Shown here: one piece after another, positions 1 through 10,192 of the stretch
Layout: each line of letters begins with the position of its first letter
Numbering within the stretch: the first letter of the stretch is position 1
Assembly: GCF_001411555.2 (NCBI RefSeq)
Contig: NC_049915.1
Location: 20,343,331 to 20,407,330 of the forward strand
DNA: 64,000 bases
Source: Juglans regia
Taxonomy: Eukaryota > Streptophyta > Magnoliopsida > Fagales > Juglandaceae
Direction: 5' to 3'
The notes under the pieces: generated by a model
Databases searched by the model: none
Seen by the model: the letters and a program-made list of their open reading frames with translations, nothing else
Told to the model about the DNA's origin: nothing
Made by a program: the position numbers and the translations under genes

Positions 1-320
1 CTCACTTTCATAATCCCCTTGTTTCCTCCTTTCTTCTTCATCCCTACTTAAACTTTGGCACTTTCTACAATTACTTCAAACCACAACCCAACCAGGAAAA
101 ATAAACATTCAAAATAGTTACGTTCTATACTTAATCAGAAACCCATAAAACTTCTCTTGCCAGATTAACAACTCTAATTTTTTCCTAACCATGAACAACC
201 AATTAGAATTTAATTTGTGGCATCTCACTTGTAATGTCAAGCATCTATGCAGGGCTGCCTTATGTGTTTTCAACAATTAAATTATGCAGAAAAGATAGGT
301 ACAGTTGAATATAGGCTTAC
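1..320 (-). other. HDC1 intron 4 (partial)
   Basis: The donor is the GTAAGC reverse-complementing 315-320, directly after the exon ending CCACAAGATT. The next coding block expected in this family does not appear in bases 1-320, so the intron runs off the window. Nothing else is recognised in it. Confidence 0.6.
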
Positions 321-3300
321 AATCTTGTGGAGGTAGCACTCGAATAGTAGCACGCAACTCTAGGATAGCAGGTGGAGGAGGAGAAGCTGTAGGGCGGCAG
401 TAACCAGTATGCATGAGAACTGGAACACAAGGAAACTTCAATATTAATCTTCATACACCACTTCAGTGATTTATTTTGATCAGTCTGTCAATTTTATTTA
501 TAAGAAAAAGGGGTGTAACCTAGGTACACAGGGAGCATATAGGAGAAACACCTAAACAAAGAAAATGAAAAGATCTAGAGCCCTGAAAAGTCGAAGTTGA
601 ACAACAATTCAAAAGAACAATCCCATGGTAAAGAGTAATGAGAATGCCATTTTCTGGCATAATTAAAACAATCATAATACCACTAACAAAAGTCATGTGT
701 AAGAATGTGGTGAATCTGCCGATCATTTATTACTTCACTGTGAGGTGACAAGGGTGTTATAGGATGAGATCTTTTGCAGGACCAGACTTGCATGGGTGAT
801 GCCTAGGAGGGTGGTGGATCTCTTTGCATGTTGAAAACACCTTCAGGGCAACCCACATTTTGCTGCTGGATGGAGAATGATTCCTTTATGTCTCACGTGG
901 TGCATTTGGCTTGAAATGAATTGGTCAGCGCTTTGATGATTGGAAGCGCTTTTTAGATGAGCTTAGAAATTGCTTTGATGATCGGGAGTGCTGTTGTATT
1001 TAGGTGTTTTCTTTTCTATACTTCCTATGTACATGGGCTTCACCTATTTCATTTGCTTCTAATAAAATTATTTCTTACTTATCAAAAAAAGGTCGGGAGC
1101 ATTCTTTAGATGAGCTTAGAAATTTCTTTTTCCACGCCTTATTTCTTTGGACTTCTGCTATTGTACTCAATGGATCTAGCTTTCATGATTTTCTTGCATC
1201 ATTTTCTTGCTCCTAAATTGTAACTAGGTGTTCTTTTTCGTATACTCCATGTACTTGGACAATGCCTAGTTACTTGACTCATAAAATACTATTTTATTTA
1301 TAAAAAAAAACAGTCATAATACCACATACCAGCAACAAGATCTGAGTCATCAGTGTATATCTCTGTCCCCCAGAGCTGGCCACCTCTGACCTGCACATAA
1401 TGGCCTCAATAAGTTGAAATGAAGATACAGCATGGCTATTAGGAGCATATATTCAAGCTTCAAACCCTACACTAGCAATAATAGGAATAAAGTGAGTAAT
1501 CAGGGGTAAATATTTAATCAAATAAAACTAGAAGAGTGACAATACCCTTGTTTTGATAGGTAAATACAACTCACCGCACCCAAAAGAAATTGAGTGATTC
1601 ACCACTAACCCTTTCTGATAAAAAAAAGATGTTGTATGGTCCAAAGACACCATTGACAAGGAGCAAGATCTTAGTTTCCATTATAAAATCCATAGAGCCA
1701 GGTATTGATGTAAGAGTTCGTGAACAGAAAATATTAATCTTCAAAACCGTCGAACACATGACAGACCACCACGAATACAGGAAGATTTCCCCATAACAGC
1801 AATGTGACAAGGAGATGTGAAGTATACTGCAACATCATTTGGCCACATTTCTAAAAATCTAATGCCCTGTTCCATGCAGCTAGACTTTGATTAGCAATCC
1901 TGCCACCCCCCGGCAGGTGCATGATATGATAGGGTTGACAATATTACCCTTTTCCTGACAGTATAGTCCCCATTACATCACTGTGTGGGATTCTTCTGTT
2001 TCTAGCCAATTTAACCAGTTTACACTTACATTTCCAAGAAACAATATCCTTGAGAAAATAACAGCCAAAGATGATAACAATCTAACTTCATTTTTTTTAA
2101 TACAATTACAACAATCTAACTACTTGTGCAGTTAACCATTTATTCTTTATAAATGCCACATTAAACGAGGGGCGGTAAGGATATCCAAGCAATCATTGAA
2201 ACAACACAACCTCAAAGATCAAACTTAAAAAATAAAGAAAAGGAAACAAATCATAAGGTGGATGTCTCAAGTAAAATTATCTCCTAACTAGACCCTTCCA
2301 TTCAGCAAAGGATGTGTGGCACTTCATTGCCTCCACACAAAACTATCCAGCTAAGCATTCCATCAGATCCATATCTTCAAAATATTTATTAACCCGAATG
2401 AACAAAATTTTGAATTGAATCGTACCAGTCTCTATTCCGTACATATTATTTGAAGATATGGATCTGACGGAATGCTTAGCTAGATAGCTCCAAATCCTAC
2501 AAATACTCTCTCAACAATTTTACCCATTTTGTTTTGTGTGCATGGAGAAGTTGCAAACTTTTCCACAGTTTCATCAGATATGTCTATTGAGTACATGATA
2601 GAGGGAATGACATTCTAGAATAAAGCGCAAAATAGGTGCGCAAGAGCATAAACTGTAAATACCTAAGAAGTTTGTGAACACTGGGTAAATTGCATTATGC
2701 AAATTATAAAAAGCTCATTGATCAATGTCATATAAACATGAATCAGTTTGACTTTACTTGGCGATTCGTAGCTGTAACATGCTCAGCGGGAATTCGAATT
2801 TCAAGAGTTGGACCATTTAATGAGCTTTCCCCATTATTTTCAGCTTCTGATGCTTTGTGTTCCTTCCACAACTTTATCAGTTCTTGCATACATTCACCAA
2901 CTTTATAAACAACAGAAGATACTTCAACTTTACCTGAAACACTCCCAGCTTTAGGATATAACAGATAGGCACAAGAAACAAGTAATATTAAAGACATGAT
3001 GAATGGAAATAATCAATTCCATTTTAATATACAATGGATAAAAGTGTATTATGAAATAAAGGGATTAAAAAGCTTTACACCAATAGTACACTACCACTGA
3101 TAATTAATTACCTTTTCACATTAAACATGAATCAATTTGAAATTTCGGAAGCATTGTGAATGATAAGAATAAGAACAATATTTTCTGGCCCGAGCTTTAA
3201 GGTTTTAATAACAAATATTTGATTTTTTTTCTTTATCACGCATTAATCACCCCTTTCCTTCCCTCCTCCTTTCGGTCCACAAAAAAAAGCAAATGCAACA

Positions 3301-6300
3301 TCATGGTCGAAATCTCAAGACAATATATGAAATTAGTAATCAGAAGTTAGAAAATAGATCATTTTGTAAGTGCACAAGCATTATCAAAGATGACATTCCT
3401 TAGTCAGGTAATTTAATTGCCATAATAATTGTAGAAAATAGTATAATGAAATCCAAAGATATATGCATTTGTATCAAACAATGGATACTTATTCTAATTT
3501 CGAACAGACTCAACAAGAACCAGGTTAAGATAATATGAATTCTGATTTTCAAATCTAACGGAATGCTAATACTTTTTGATCAGGAAGCACAGATATTAAT
3601 GCAAAGAAAATCATCACAAAATGCAAGGTAAACTGGAGATGCACAAATGAAAGTGATTTTCGTAGTAATCGACATTACTGCACCAGGGCATGTCAGTGAA
3701 AAGAAGTTACATCTGATAAGATGAAATACAGCAGCTTACCTTGAGATCTGCAAAAAAATAAAAGGCAAAAAAATAAAAATGTGCCACCAAGGGAAAGAAG
3801 AAAAATATTAAGATTACCACCAAACAATAAATATCCATTGGAGAGGATATATCACATAATATTTTTTTTTTGATCGGTAGATATATCACATAATATTTAC
3901 AGCATTGATATTTGAAAAATGAAAAAATAAAAATAAAAACTACAGTGTTAGCACCATTGAGTTGGTAAACAAATAATGTCATATTCTGAAGTTAGAGTTA
4001 TGTCATTTTCACTTACCGTTTTGTAGTTTATCTCCTATTAGTCATGAGCTTTCTTGTTTGGCTAATAATAACCCCCAAATCCTTTACCCACAACAACAAG
4101 CCCCAACCTAGAAGCCATTGGTAAACAAAAGAAGACAATTCCAACAACACAATTGCAAGGAAATAGAATACTTATTTCTGCTTTAAATTTCCCTACTGGA
4201 CCACCTGAAAACACTAATGTTGCCCTGCCTATAAATGCTTGGTTTCAAGTTAAAACTAAAATTTAGCATTCTACAAAAACTTTGTACTTTTGTATCGAAC
4301 AAATTGAAATTAATAATTGCAATTAGTTTATTTGCACCATGCCACCAATCTAAATCACTGCATTTCTGCATAGCACGTGCGTATGTAACTTTTATTATTT
4401 AAAAGAAAAAGAACGTCACAGGGCTTTAACTTTGATAGTTGGCATATAACTTATATCTCATCTACCCTAAACAGAATCAAGAAAAGGATCAAGCGGCCCC
4501 CAAATATCTTTTATTCCAACAAAGATCATAATTTTATAGCATAGCAAAAGATCAAATATATACATCAAAGATGCACCAAACCATGAAAAAAAAGTATATG
4601 AGAAAATATGAAAAATAAATATTAGAGTCCTTGCAAGCCGGTGTGTACAACACACCATCCACTCCACGTACATGGCAAGATTTGATTTGCAGGATTCAAG
4701 TTTTTAAATTTTGCTTGCAAATCAAATTATGCCATATCAATGTGTGGAAGGTGTGAACCACACACTGGCTTGCAAATATAATTTAATAAAACTTAAAAGA
4801 TTTTGGTTTCAATTAATAAACAACATTGTATCAATAAATTTTTTATGGGTAATATTTATTATTGAAACTAATATCTATCTAAAAGGGGATAAAAGATTAA
4901 GGCCTCATTTGGATAGTGAGATGAGATTTGATGATTTATGAATAGTAGGGCTGTAAACGAGTTCTTGTCTTCGCTTTTCTAGTATTAGAATGTAACTAGG
5001 TGTTTTTTTTGTATACTTACTGTGTACTTGGGCTTCGCCTATTACATTGTGTTTAATAAAATTTTTAACTTATCAAAAAAAAATGAATAGTAGTGAAATG
5101 GTTTGTGTTGAGATATTTTATGAGGTTTTAGGAAATGAGAGAAAAAATTGAATAAAAATATTATAAAGTTAAAATATTGTAATATTATTTTTTAATATTA
5201 TTTTTGTTTTGGGATTTGAAAAAGTTGAATTGTTTTTGTGTTTTGTTTGGAAGTTTGGAAAAGTTATAATGATTAAGTAATGATTAGATGAAAAAGTTGA
5301 AGATTTGAAATTGAAAAGTATCTGTGTTTGTGGTGTTTGGATATTGAGATAAGATGGTATAAGATGGGAGGCTCTTGCCATCCAAACCAGGCCTAAGAAA
5401 CCTAACAAATTTATATCCAATATTTTTTTTATAAGTAAAATAAAATTTATATCCCATATTAACAGTTTCAGTACACAAAATTCAATATGCAGATCTTATT
5501 TTCACCAACAGTAACGTTTAATATGCGAAAATTGATCCATTAAGGTTAATAATCTTGCAATTAAATTGGCAGCAAAAGAAAATAGTATGACACACCCTTC
5601 ATTTTCTTGAGCACGAGACCTAAAACGGAGCTCGCGGCTAGCCACTTGAGGGCTACCCCTTGACCGCTGCATTCTCTTCCTTTGAACTCCATAATTATAA
5701 ACTTCCCTTTCCCTTTCAGAAGCCCCTTCACCATCCGCACATCCATCGTCCGATTCTTTGTCATCGCACCTAGTGCGTCTTTCAGTTATATCTCCTTCAA
5801 TATCATTACTTTCCTTCCTCCTATCTCTTGCTTCCCTATCAACATCTTTCCAGCTATCAAAATCTTTCTGTTTCTTCTGCTCTGATGCTAGATTTTCCTG
5901 CTCTGGAATTCTTAAAGACCCATCCCCTAATTCCTTCTCATTGTGAGAAATCTCTTTGTCTACTCCATTCCATGGGTCCCTCCGGGTATAATCCTTTTCC
6001 CTCTCTTTTAGTCTTTCCCTGTCTTTGGAAAAATCTTTTCTCTCTCTCTCCCACCTCTCTACATCTCTTTCTTCTTTTGTTGAATCTTTGCACTCACCAC
6101 CGCTATTAGCTACTGGAGGACCACTCCTACGATCAGTTCTTTCCCTATCCCTTTCTCCCCAATCCCTATGCTTCACATCTTTCCTCTTTCTATCCTTATC
6201 TTTCAATTTCTCATCACCCTTTGAACCAACCTTGTTTTCTCCAACAGCCTCATGAGATTCCCCATATTCCCTCTCCTCAATTGTTGAGCCTTCCTTTCCA

Positions 6301-6929
6301 ACCTCACTGGGGCTTTGTGAATTAACACGTGGAACATGCCAAATATTTATACCTCCACTTGGGGCATCCAGATATTTTTTTACCCTATGGTGTTCTTTTG
6401 ATTCTTTCCAATTCAAGTGACTACTTGCTGCGCCATAAACATCCTTTTCCGTCTTCACGTCACCTTTTGGATCATTAAAACTTTCCCTATCATATCTCAT
6501 TTCCTTATTATCATCTCCTCTACTGTCAGGTCTTACATCCTTTTCACTCTTCACAATTTGAGATTCCCTCCTCCCCTCACCATACAACTCCCTCATCTCC
6601 ATCTTTGTATCTCGGTTCTCAAACCGAAGATCTCTACCATCCTTGGAATCCTTCAATTCCATCTTGCTTTCAGAATGATCGACATGTGATTCATTCGAAG
6701 AAGATGGAATCCTATACAATGAATGAAGAGGAGATCTTCTATCTGCATCGCGAGATTCAGTCCGGGGAAGCTTCGGCACCCGACTTTCTTGAACTATCTC
6801 GTAGGGGGGATGGTAGTCGCTCGAAACTGCAGCTGACATCTTGGGGTATGCACCAGAATCCTCATGTGGGTATTTTGAAGATGAGGAATGACCACTCTCT
6901 TCATGAGATCTTTTAGGAGCACCGCTCAT
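321..6929 (-). CDS. HDC1: HDC1-like histone deacetylase complex subunit (Rxt3 family), 3' part outside window
   Basis: Coding exons on the minus strand are 6929-5596, 2941-2758, 1390-1330 and 419-321. Their phases join without a stop and give about 559 codons; the rest lies left of base 1. The start is the ATG of MSGAPKRSHEESG, because an acceptor-like TTGTACAG lies just upstream. Residues 1-445 are a low-complexity, charged region rich in K, R, E, D and S. Exon 2 reads VVYKVGECMQELIKLWKEH and exon 3 RGGQLWGTEIYTDDSDLVA. Exon 4 reads LMHTGYCRPTASPPPPAI followed by LELRATIRVLPPQD. The conserved C-terminal Rxt3-like region therefore begins at the window edge. From family knowledge, Arabidopsis HDC1 (At5g08450) is a nuclear scaffold of RPD3-type histone deacetylase complexes affecting stress and growth responses. 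Introns carry LINE tails and a MITE but splice sites look intact. The identification comes from recognised sequence; no search was run. Confidence 0.87.
487..690 (-). mobile_element. LINE 3'-tail fragment (minus) in HDC1 intron 3
   Basis: The stretch reads as the complement of the LINE tail seen elsewhere in the window: an A-rich end, then an AT-rich stretch and a motif like TGTACCTAGGTTACACC. No reading frame is left. It lies head to head with the next LINE fragment. Boundaries are approximate. Confidence 0.45.
692..1090 (+). mobile_element. 5'-truncated LINE 3' end in HDC1 intron 3
   Basis: The first part encodes a broken zf-RVT region (ADHLLLHCEVTRVL, then DEIF and MPRRVVDLFAC), matching the better copy at 34770-34920. 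The tail reads TAATAAAATTATTTCTTACT, then TATC and seven A at 1084-1090. The copy has stops and frameshifts and is not functional. It lies antisense to the host gene. Confidence 0.75.
1091..1309 (+). mobile_element. Second LINE 3' tail directly adjoining the first
   Basis: Immediately after the poly-A of the preceding copy the sequence restarts inside the same LINE 3' region (GAGCATTCTTTAGATGAGCT). It ends with its own tail, ATAAAATACTATTTTATTTA followed by TAAAAAAAAA at about 1300-1309. Two tail copies in tandem imply either insertion of one into the poly-A of the other or a rearrangement. Confidence 0.65.
1391..2757 (-). other. HDC1 intron 2
   Basis: The 1367-bp intron between the exon ending CGCCAA (donor GTAAAG) and the exon starting GTCAGAGGTGG (acceptor GTGCAG). 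Apart from the short duplication at 2076-2121 no gene or classifiable element is seen. ATATCTTCAAA near 2370 and TTTGAAGATATGG near 2450 form a short inverted repeat. Confidence 0.6.
2076..2121 (-). repeat. Ultrashort retroposon-like insertion, 12-bp direct repeats
   Basis: AACAATCTAACT occurs at 2076-2087 and again at 2110-2121, separated by 22 bases containing eight T (2088-2109). The layout is a target duplication around a poly-A tail in minus orientation. It lies in HDC1 intron 2. This is the weakest fit of the set, because the non-T part resembles the LINE tail only loosely. Confidence 0.5.
3846..3897 (-). repeat. Ultrashort LINE-tail insertion with perfect 18-bp target duplication
   Basis: GATATATCACATAATATT occurs at 3846-3863 and 3880-3897. 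The 16 bases between them are eight T plus GATCGGTA, whose complement TACCGATCAAAAAAAA matches the last bases of the window's LINE tails (for example TTACCTATTAAAAAAAA near 35170). It is in HDC1 intron 1. Confidence 0.75.
4901..5393 (+). mobile_element. Harbinger/Tourist-like MITE, split by a LINE tail
   Basis: The ends are GGCCTCATTTGGATAGTG on the left and, as complement of the right end, GGCCTGGTTTGGATGG. Both are flanked by TAA (4898-4900 and 5394-5396), the 3-bp target site of PIF/Harbinger elements. The interior is AT-rich without coding capacity. Related copies occur at 10193-16343 (split), 31210-31555, 46578-46902, 51640-51839, 55085-55424 and 55740-56075. A LINE tail interrupts it at 4949-5082. 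Confidence 0.75.
4949..5082 (+). mobile_element. 134-bp LINE tail inserted in the MITE, 11-bp target duplication
   Basis: ATGAATAGTAG stands at 4938-4948 and 5083-5093. The insert ends with the LINE tail (TTTAATAAAATTTTTAACTT, then ATC and A-run). Its 5' part, GGCTGTAAACGAG, resembles the end of the TAGGGCTGTAA repeat family rather than LINE sequence, so the insert may be chimeric. Confidence 0.8.
5407..5460 (-). repeat. Ultrashort LINE-tail insertion, 18-bp target duplication
   Basis: AAATTTATATCCAATATT (5407-5424) and AAATTTATATCCCATATT (5443-5460) differ at one base. Between them lie 18 bases, six T plus ATAAGTAAAATA, whose complement TATTTTACTTATAAAAAA is the LINE tail. It lies about 135 bp into HDC1 intron 1. 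Confidence 0.72.
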
Positions 6930-7960
6930 AATGATAATCCTGTACAATTACACAACCCAATCTTATTGAATACAATAACCAACACCAAAAAGCATCTCCT
7001 AAGAGAAAAGGCAAGTGCGCTATATGGGTGAGAACAACTTCGCATATAGTTAGAATCATTCATAACTAGAGCAATCCTCAAAAGACAGAAGAAAAAAGAA
7101 CAATACAACTGTAAAGCATAACAAATTGGAAATATGATAGAAGTGAGAAAAATTAAAGATTTTTTTTTTATTGGCACCAGGTGTCTGAGAACAAAATCCT
7201 GACTAATCCCAGGGTGCACAGGTCGTTGAGAAGGAGTTTTCCATGTGTGTACCTCGGATAATTCAATGGGAAGTTCTCCAGAACATAATTGTTTGCACCC
7301 AAGAGGATTCGATCCTTAGACCTGGAAGGAGCATACCACCAAGACCAAGGTCTTTACCACTTGAGCCAACCCCTAGGGTTCGAAAAATAAAAGAAACAAT
7401 AATCCTTTTCATAATTTTTGAGAGAATATACATTACACGAATTAATTCAAAGCCTGAGTTGTAATTTCTAAAGTTTAATGTTAAGCTTAGCCAGTGATTT
7501 TGGTGAAGATATAAATATAAATGATTGCGCTTTTCATATTTTATCAGCAATCCAACAGGTAAACAAGGGATAATGAAATATAAACAATATTGCTCTTCAA
7601 CTCATTAAGTTTTCCGACATTGAAGCACCAAAAAACGATGGGAAAACGGAAATAGAAACAGGAAAAAAAAAAACTATCGAACAATAAACCCTAACGAAAT
7701 CCCCAAGTTAGGGAAGAAGAATCAATTTCAAACCTTTTTATTCCCCTTACGGTTAACGAGAAAACCGAGGGAAAATGAAGGTTAAATCGCGATGAAACCC
7801 GAAAGATTTAAGACTTAGTGGAAAAGGAACCCTACAAATTAAATTCTGAATAAAATTGAAGCAAGAAATATGAAGGTAAGAATGTAGACTCAGAGCTTCC
7901 TGACCTGTGTCCGTGTGCTTGGATTTGTGCGACTCTGTCTCACCACTGACCACGTTATTC
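6930..7960 (-). promoter_or_regulatory. HDC1 leader: putative 5'-UTR intron and first exon
   Basis: Upstream of the start codon an acceptor (TTGTACAG, ending at 6940) precedes GATTATCATTATG. A donor-like ACAG|GTCAGG lies at 7905/7904. This suggests a non-coding exon upstream of 7905 joined to the leader at 6939. The region has no coding potential of its own and contains a SINE. The transcription start cannot be fixed from sequence alone. Confidence 0.4.
7160..7381 (-). mobile_element. tRNA-derived SINE, copy 1
   Basis: In minus orientation it starts AACCCTAGGGGTTGGCTCAA and carries a Pol III A-box-like TGGCTCAAGTGG plus a B-box-like GGATCGAATCC. It ends in CAATAAAAAAAAA. It is flanked by GAAAAATTAAAGA (7147-7159) and GAAAAATAAAAGA (7382-7394), a 13-bp target duplication with one mismatch. 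A second copy lies at 19751-19942. It sits in the putative HDC1 leader intron, same strand as the gene. Confidence 0.8.
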
Positions 7961-9443
7961 TGAAATCTGAAGTTCTTTTACATCTGTCTTTGTAATCCGA
8001 CGTCGTTTCCCTTTATGGAATTATTCAGAGCCAGAGAAGCTAGCGTGACGGTGGATGTGCTGATCGGATGTGATGTTTATTAAAATATTTTTGTTTCATG
8101 ATCTAAAAAGTTGAATTGTTTATTTAATTAAATTAAAATTTAAAAAAATTATAATAATTAAATAAGAAGAATATTAAAATTTCTTAAAAACAAATAAAGC
8201 CTAAATATGAGCGTGGTTTTACTTGCTAATTATCACTAAAAAAAATTTCAATTTTTTTTTTAATTCGTTAAGTGAAAATTAATCTTCTTTTAAAACATGA
8301 ATTTGAAGAAAGAAAATAAAAAATAATATTATAATAATGATATTTAGTGATGGTTATCAAATATTGTTCTCAATTAGGGTACTGATATCTTCTTTCTTTT
8401 AAAAAAACCACAACTTCTAAATTTATCCACGTAGGCTCATATTTCTCGAGACATTATTTCTTGACATTTTTCAAATAGTAAATAAAATGATAAGATGAAT
8501 TACTTTGACACCTCTCTCCTATACCCTTCTTAGCTTGCTCGTGGGTTTAGAATTCTTTTTCTTTAATTTACCCTTGATCTTTTTTAAAGAAAAAAAGAGG
8601 AAGTATGACTTCTTGTGTTTATAACACCCCCAACCTGCACACATTGATGTAGAGAAATTATTGTTTTAGACATATTTTGTACGTACTGAGAGGACTCCTC
8701 AAACAGCTGGGAGGTGGACCAAGGGACTTGCAAATATATAAGTAAAGAAGAGAGCTCGAAGGTGGTCACAGAACCCTTCGATGCTTAAGTCAGTTTTCTT
8801 TTTTAGAAGGTGTTTACTTTGCCTTCAAATTTCATGAGTTTGAACATACCTTGATTAGGCTTTTATATTAGATAGTTCGGAGTTTTGTTGCTTTCATCCC
8901 AAAGAGTTGTCTCATCGTGCCTTATGCATGTGAATCAATTAGGGGACATGATACCCTAAGGAAACTAATTAATACGGTATTAAGCTCTGACTTACGTCTC
9001 GGTGCCTCCCAAGTCAAGTTCGACGAGTCCCTCTCTCCCTTTGTTGGAAGAGTCATGGTTGTTCTTTCGGCATGCATTCCCATAGCTACTGCTTCACAAC
9101 CATCATTTTGGTTGCCTCTCAGCCTACTGCAGCGGTGCCCACCTTTCCTGTAGTAGTCATGGTTACTTCTCTCGCACGTTTCCTACCAACTGTTATCTAG
9201 GGATTTGTGGTGTTTGCGCCTCCTCGACCTATCCTAGCGACATCCACCTTTCTTTTTCCAGGTAAATGGTGGTTATAGTTTCTCCCGCACACTTCTTGGT
9301 AGCCACGTGCTGGTGATGATTCAAGGCAGTTGGCAAGTCGGGTGACGGTTGGCATATGTCACCCCTAGCACCCTTTGTCGGCGTCTCATTAGTCTTAGGT
9401 CGGGTCGAACAGGCCTCTCACTATAGTTGGAAAGGGTAAAAAG
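7961..9443. other. Intergenic region upstream of HDC1
   Basis: About 1.5 kb in which no gene is recognised. 8060-8480 is AT-rich. 8900-9400 is more GC-rich, with short open frames that match no family I know, and may be an old retroelement remnant. The HDC1 promoter should lie in the first few hundred bases. Confidence 0.4.
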
Positions 9444-10185
9444 TAGGGGTGATTAACGGTCCGGTCGGACCGAACGGACCGACCGGACCGACCGTTTCGG
9501 TCCGGACCGGACCGGACCGAGACTTAGACTGGTCCGGTCCGGTCCATATTTTAGAGGACCGAAATCATTCGGTCCGGTCCACGGTCCACAGTTTTTTCGG
9601 ACCGGACCGGACCGAATGAAAAATTAAAAAAAAAAAATATTTTTTATATATATTTTATATATAATAATTGTACAATTAACAATATAAATTTTTAAATATA
9701 TTATTAATACTTGTTAATATTCTATAAATTAACAATATTTTATATATATATTCATTTAACCTATCACTATTAATAATATAAAATTTTAAATATACTATTA
9801 ACACTTGTTAATATTCTATGAATTAATAAATATATAATATCAATTAGTTAATTATATAGTAATTATATAAATTAATAATATAATTTTCATCTAATTTATT
9901 ATCATTGACCATATAAAATATTTTTTTATTGAGTTTGTTACATAATCCACATTAATAAGTCACTTAGTTTAATTTAGTATTTTAAATAAATTTTTTTATT
10001 AATTATTAAAAAAAAAAAAAAAGAGGGCGGACCGACTGGACCGGACCGGACCGGATAGCTATCGGTCCGGTCCGGTCCCTTTGGGTGTTCGGTCCGGTCC
10101 GGTCCGGAAAAATAATGGACCGAAAATTTTCGGTCCATCGCCGGACCGGACCGGACCGGACCGGACCGGCCCGTTTGCAGCCCTA
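9444..10185. mobile_element. hAT-type MITE made of GGTCCGG repeats
   Basis: The termini are TAGGGGTGATTAACGG and, as complement of the right end, TAGGGCTGCAAACGGG. Perfect 8-bp direct repeats GTAAAAAG flank it (9436-9443 and 10186-10193); 8 bp is the hAT target-site length. Both arms (9460-9610 and 10025-10170) are dense runs of GGACCGGACCGG and its complement. The 400-bp core is AT-rich. There is no transposase. Degenerate relatives lie near 39870-40020 and 40660-40860. Confidence 0.8.
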
Positions 10186-10192
10186 GTAAAAA

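Noticed and set aside
1571..1810. Short overlapping frames in HDC1 intron 2
   Set aside because: No recognised domain, located within an intron defined by strong flanking exons, and open on both strands by chance.
5682..6916. Plus-strand open frames across HDC1 exon 1
   Set aside because: They are antisense to a convincing coding exon and are explained by its biased codon composition.
7160..7381. Functional tRNA gene
   Set aside because: A and B boxes are present, but there is no cloverleaf or anticodon arm, the unit is over 200 bp with an A-tail and target duplication, and it is repeated at 19751. It is a SINE.
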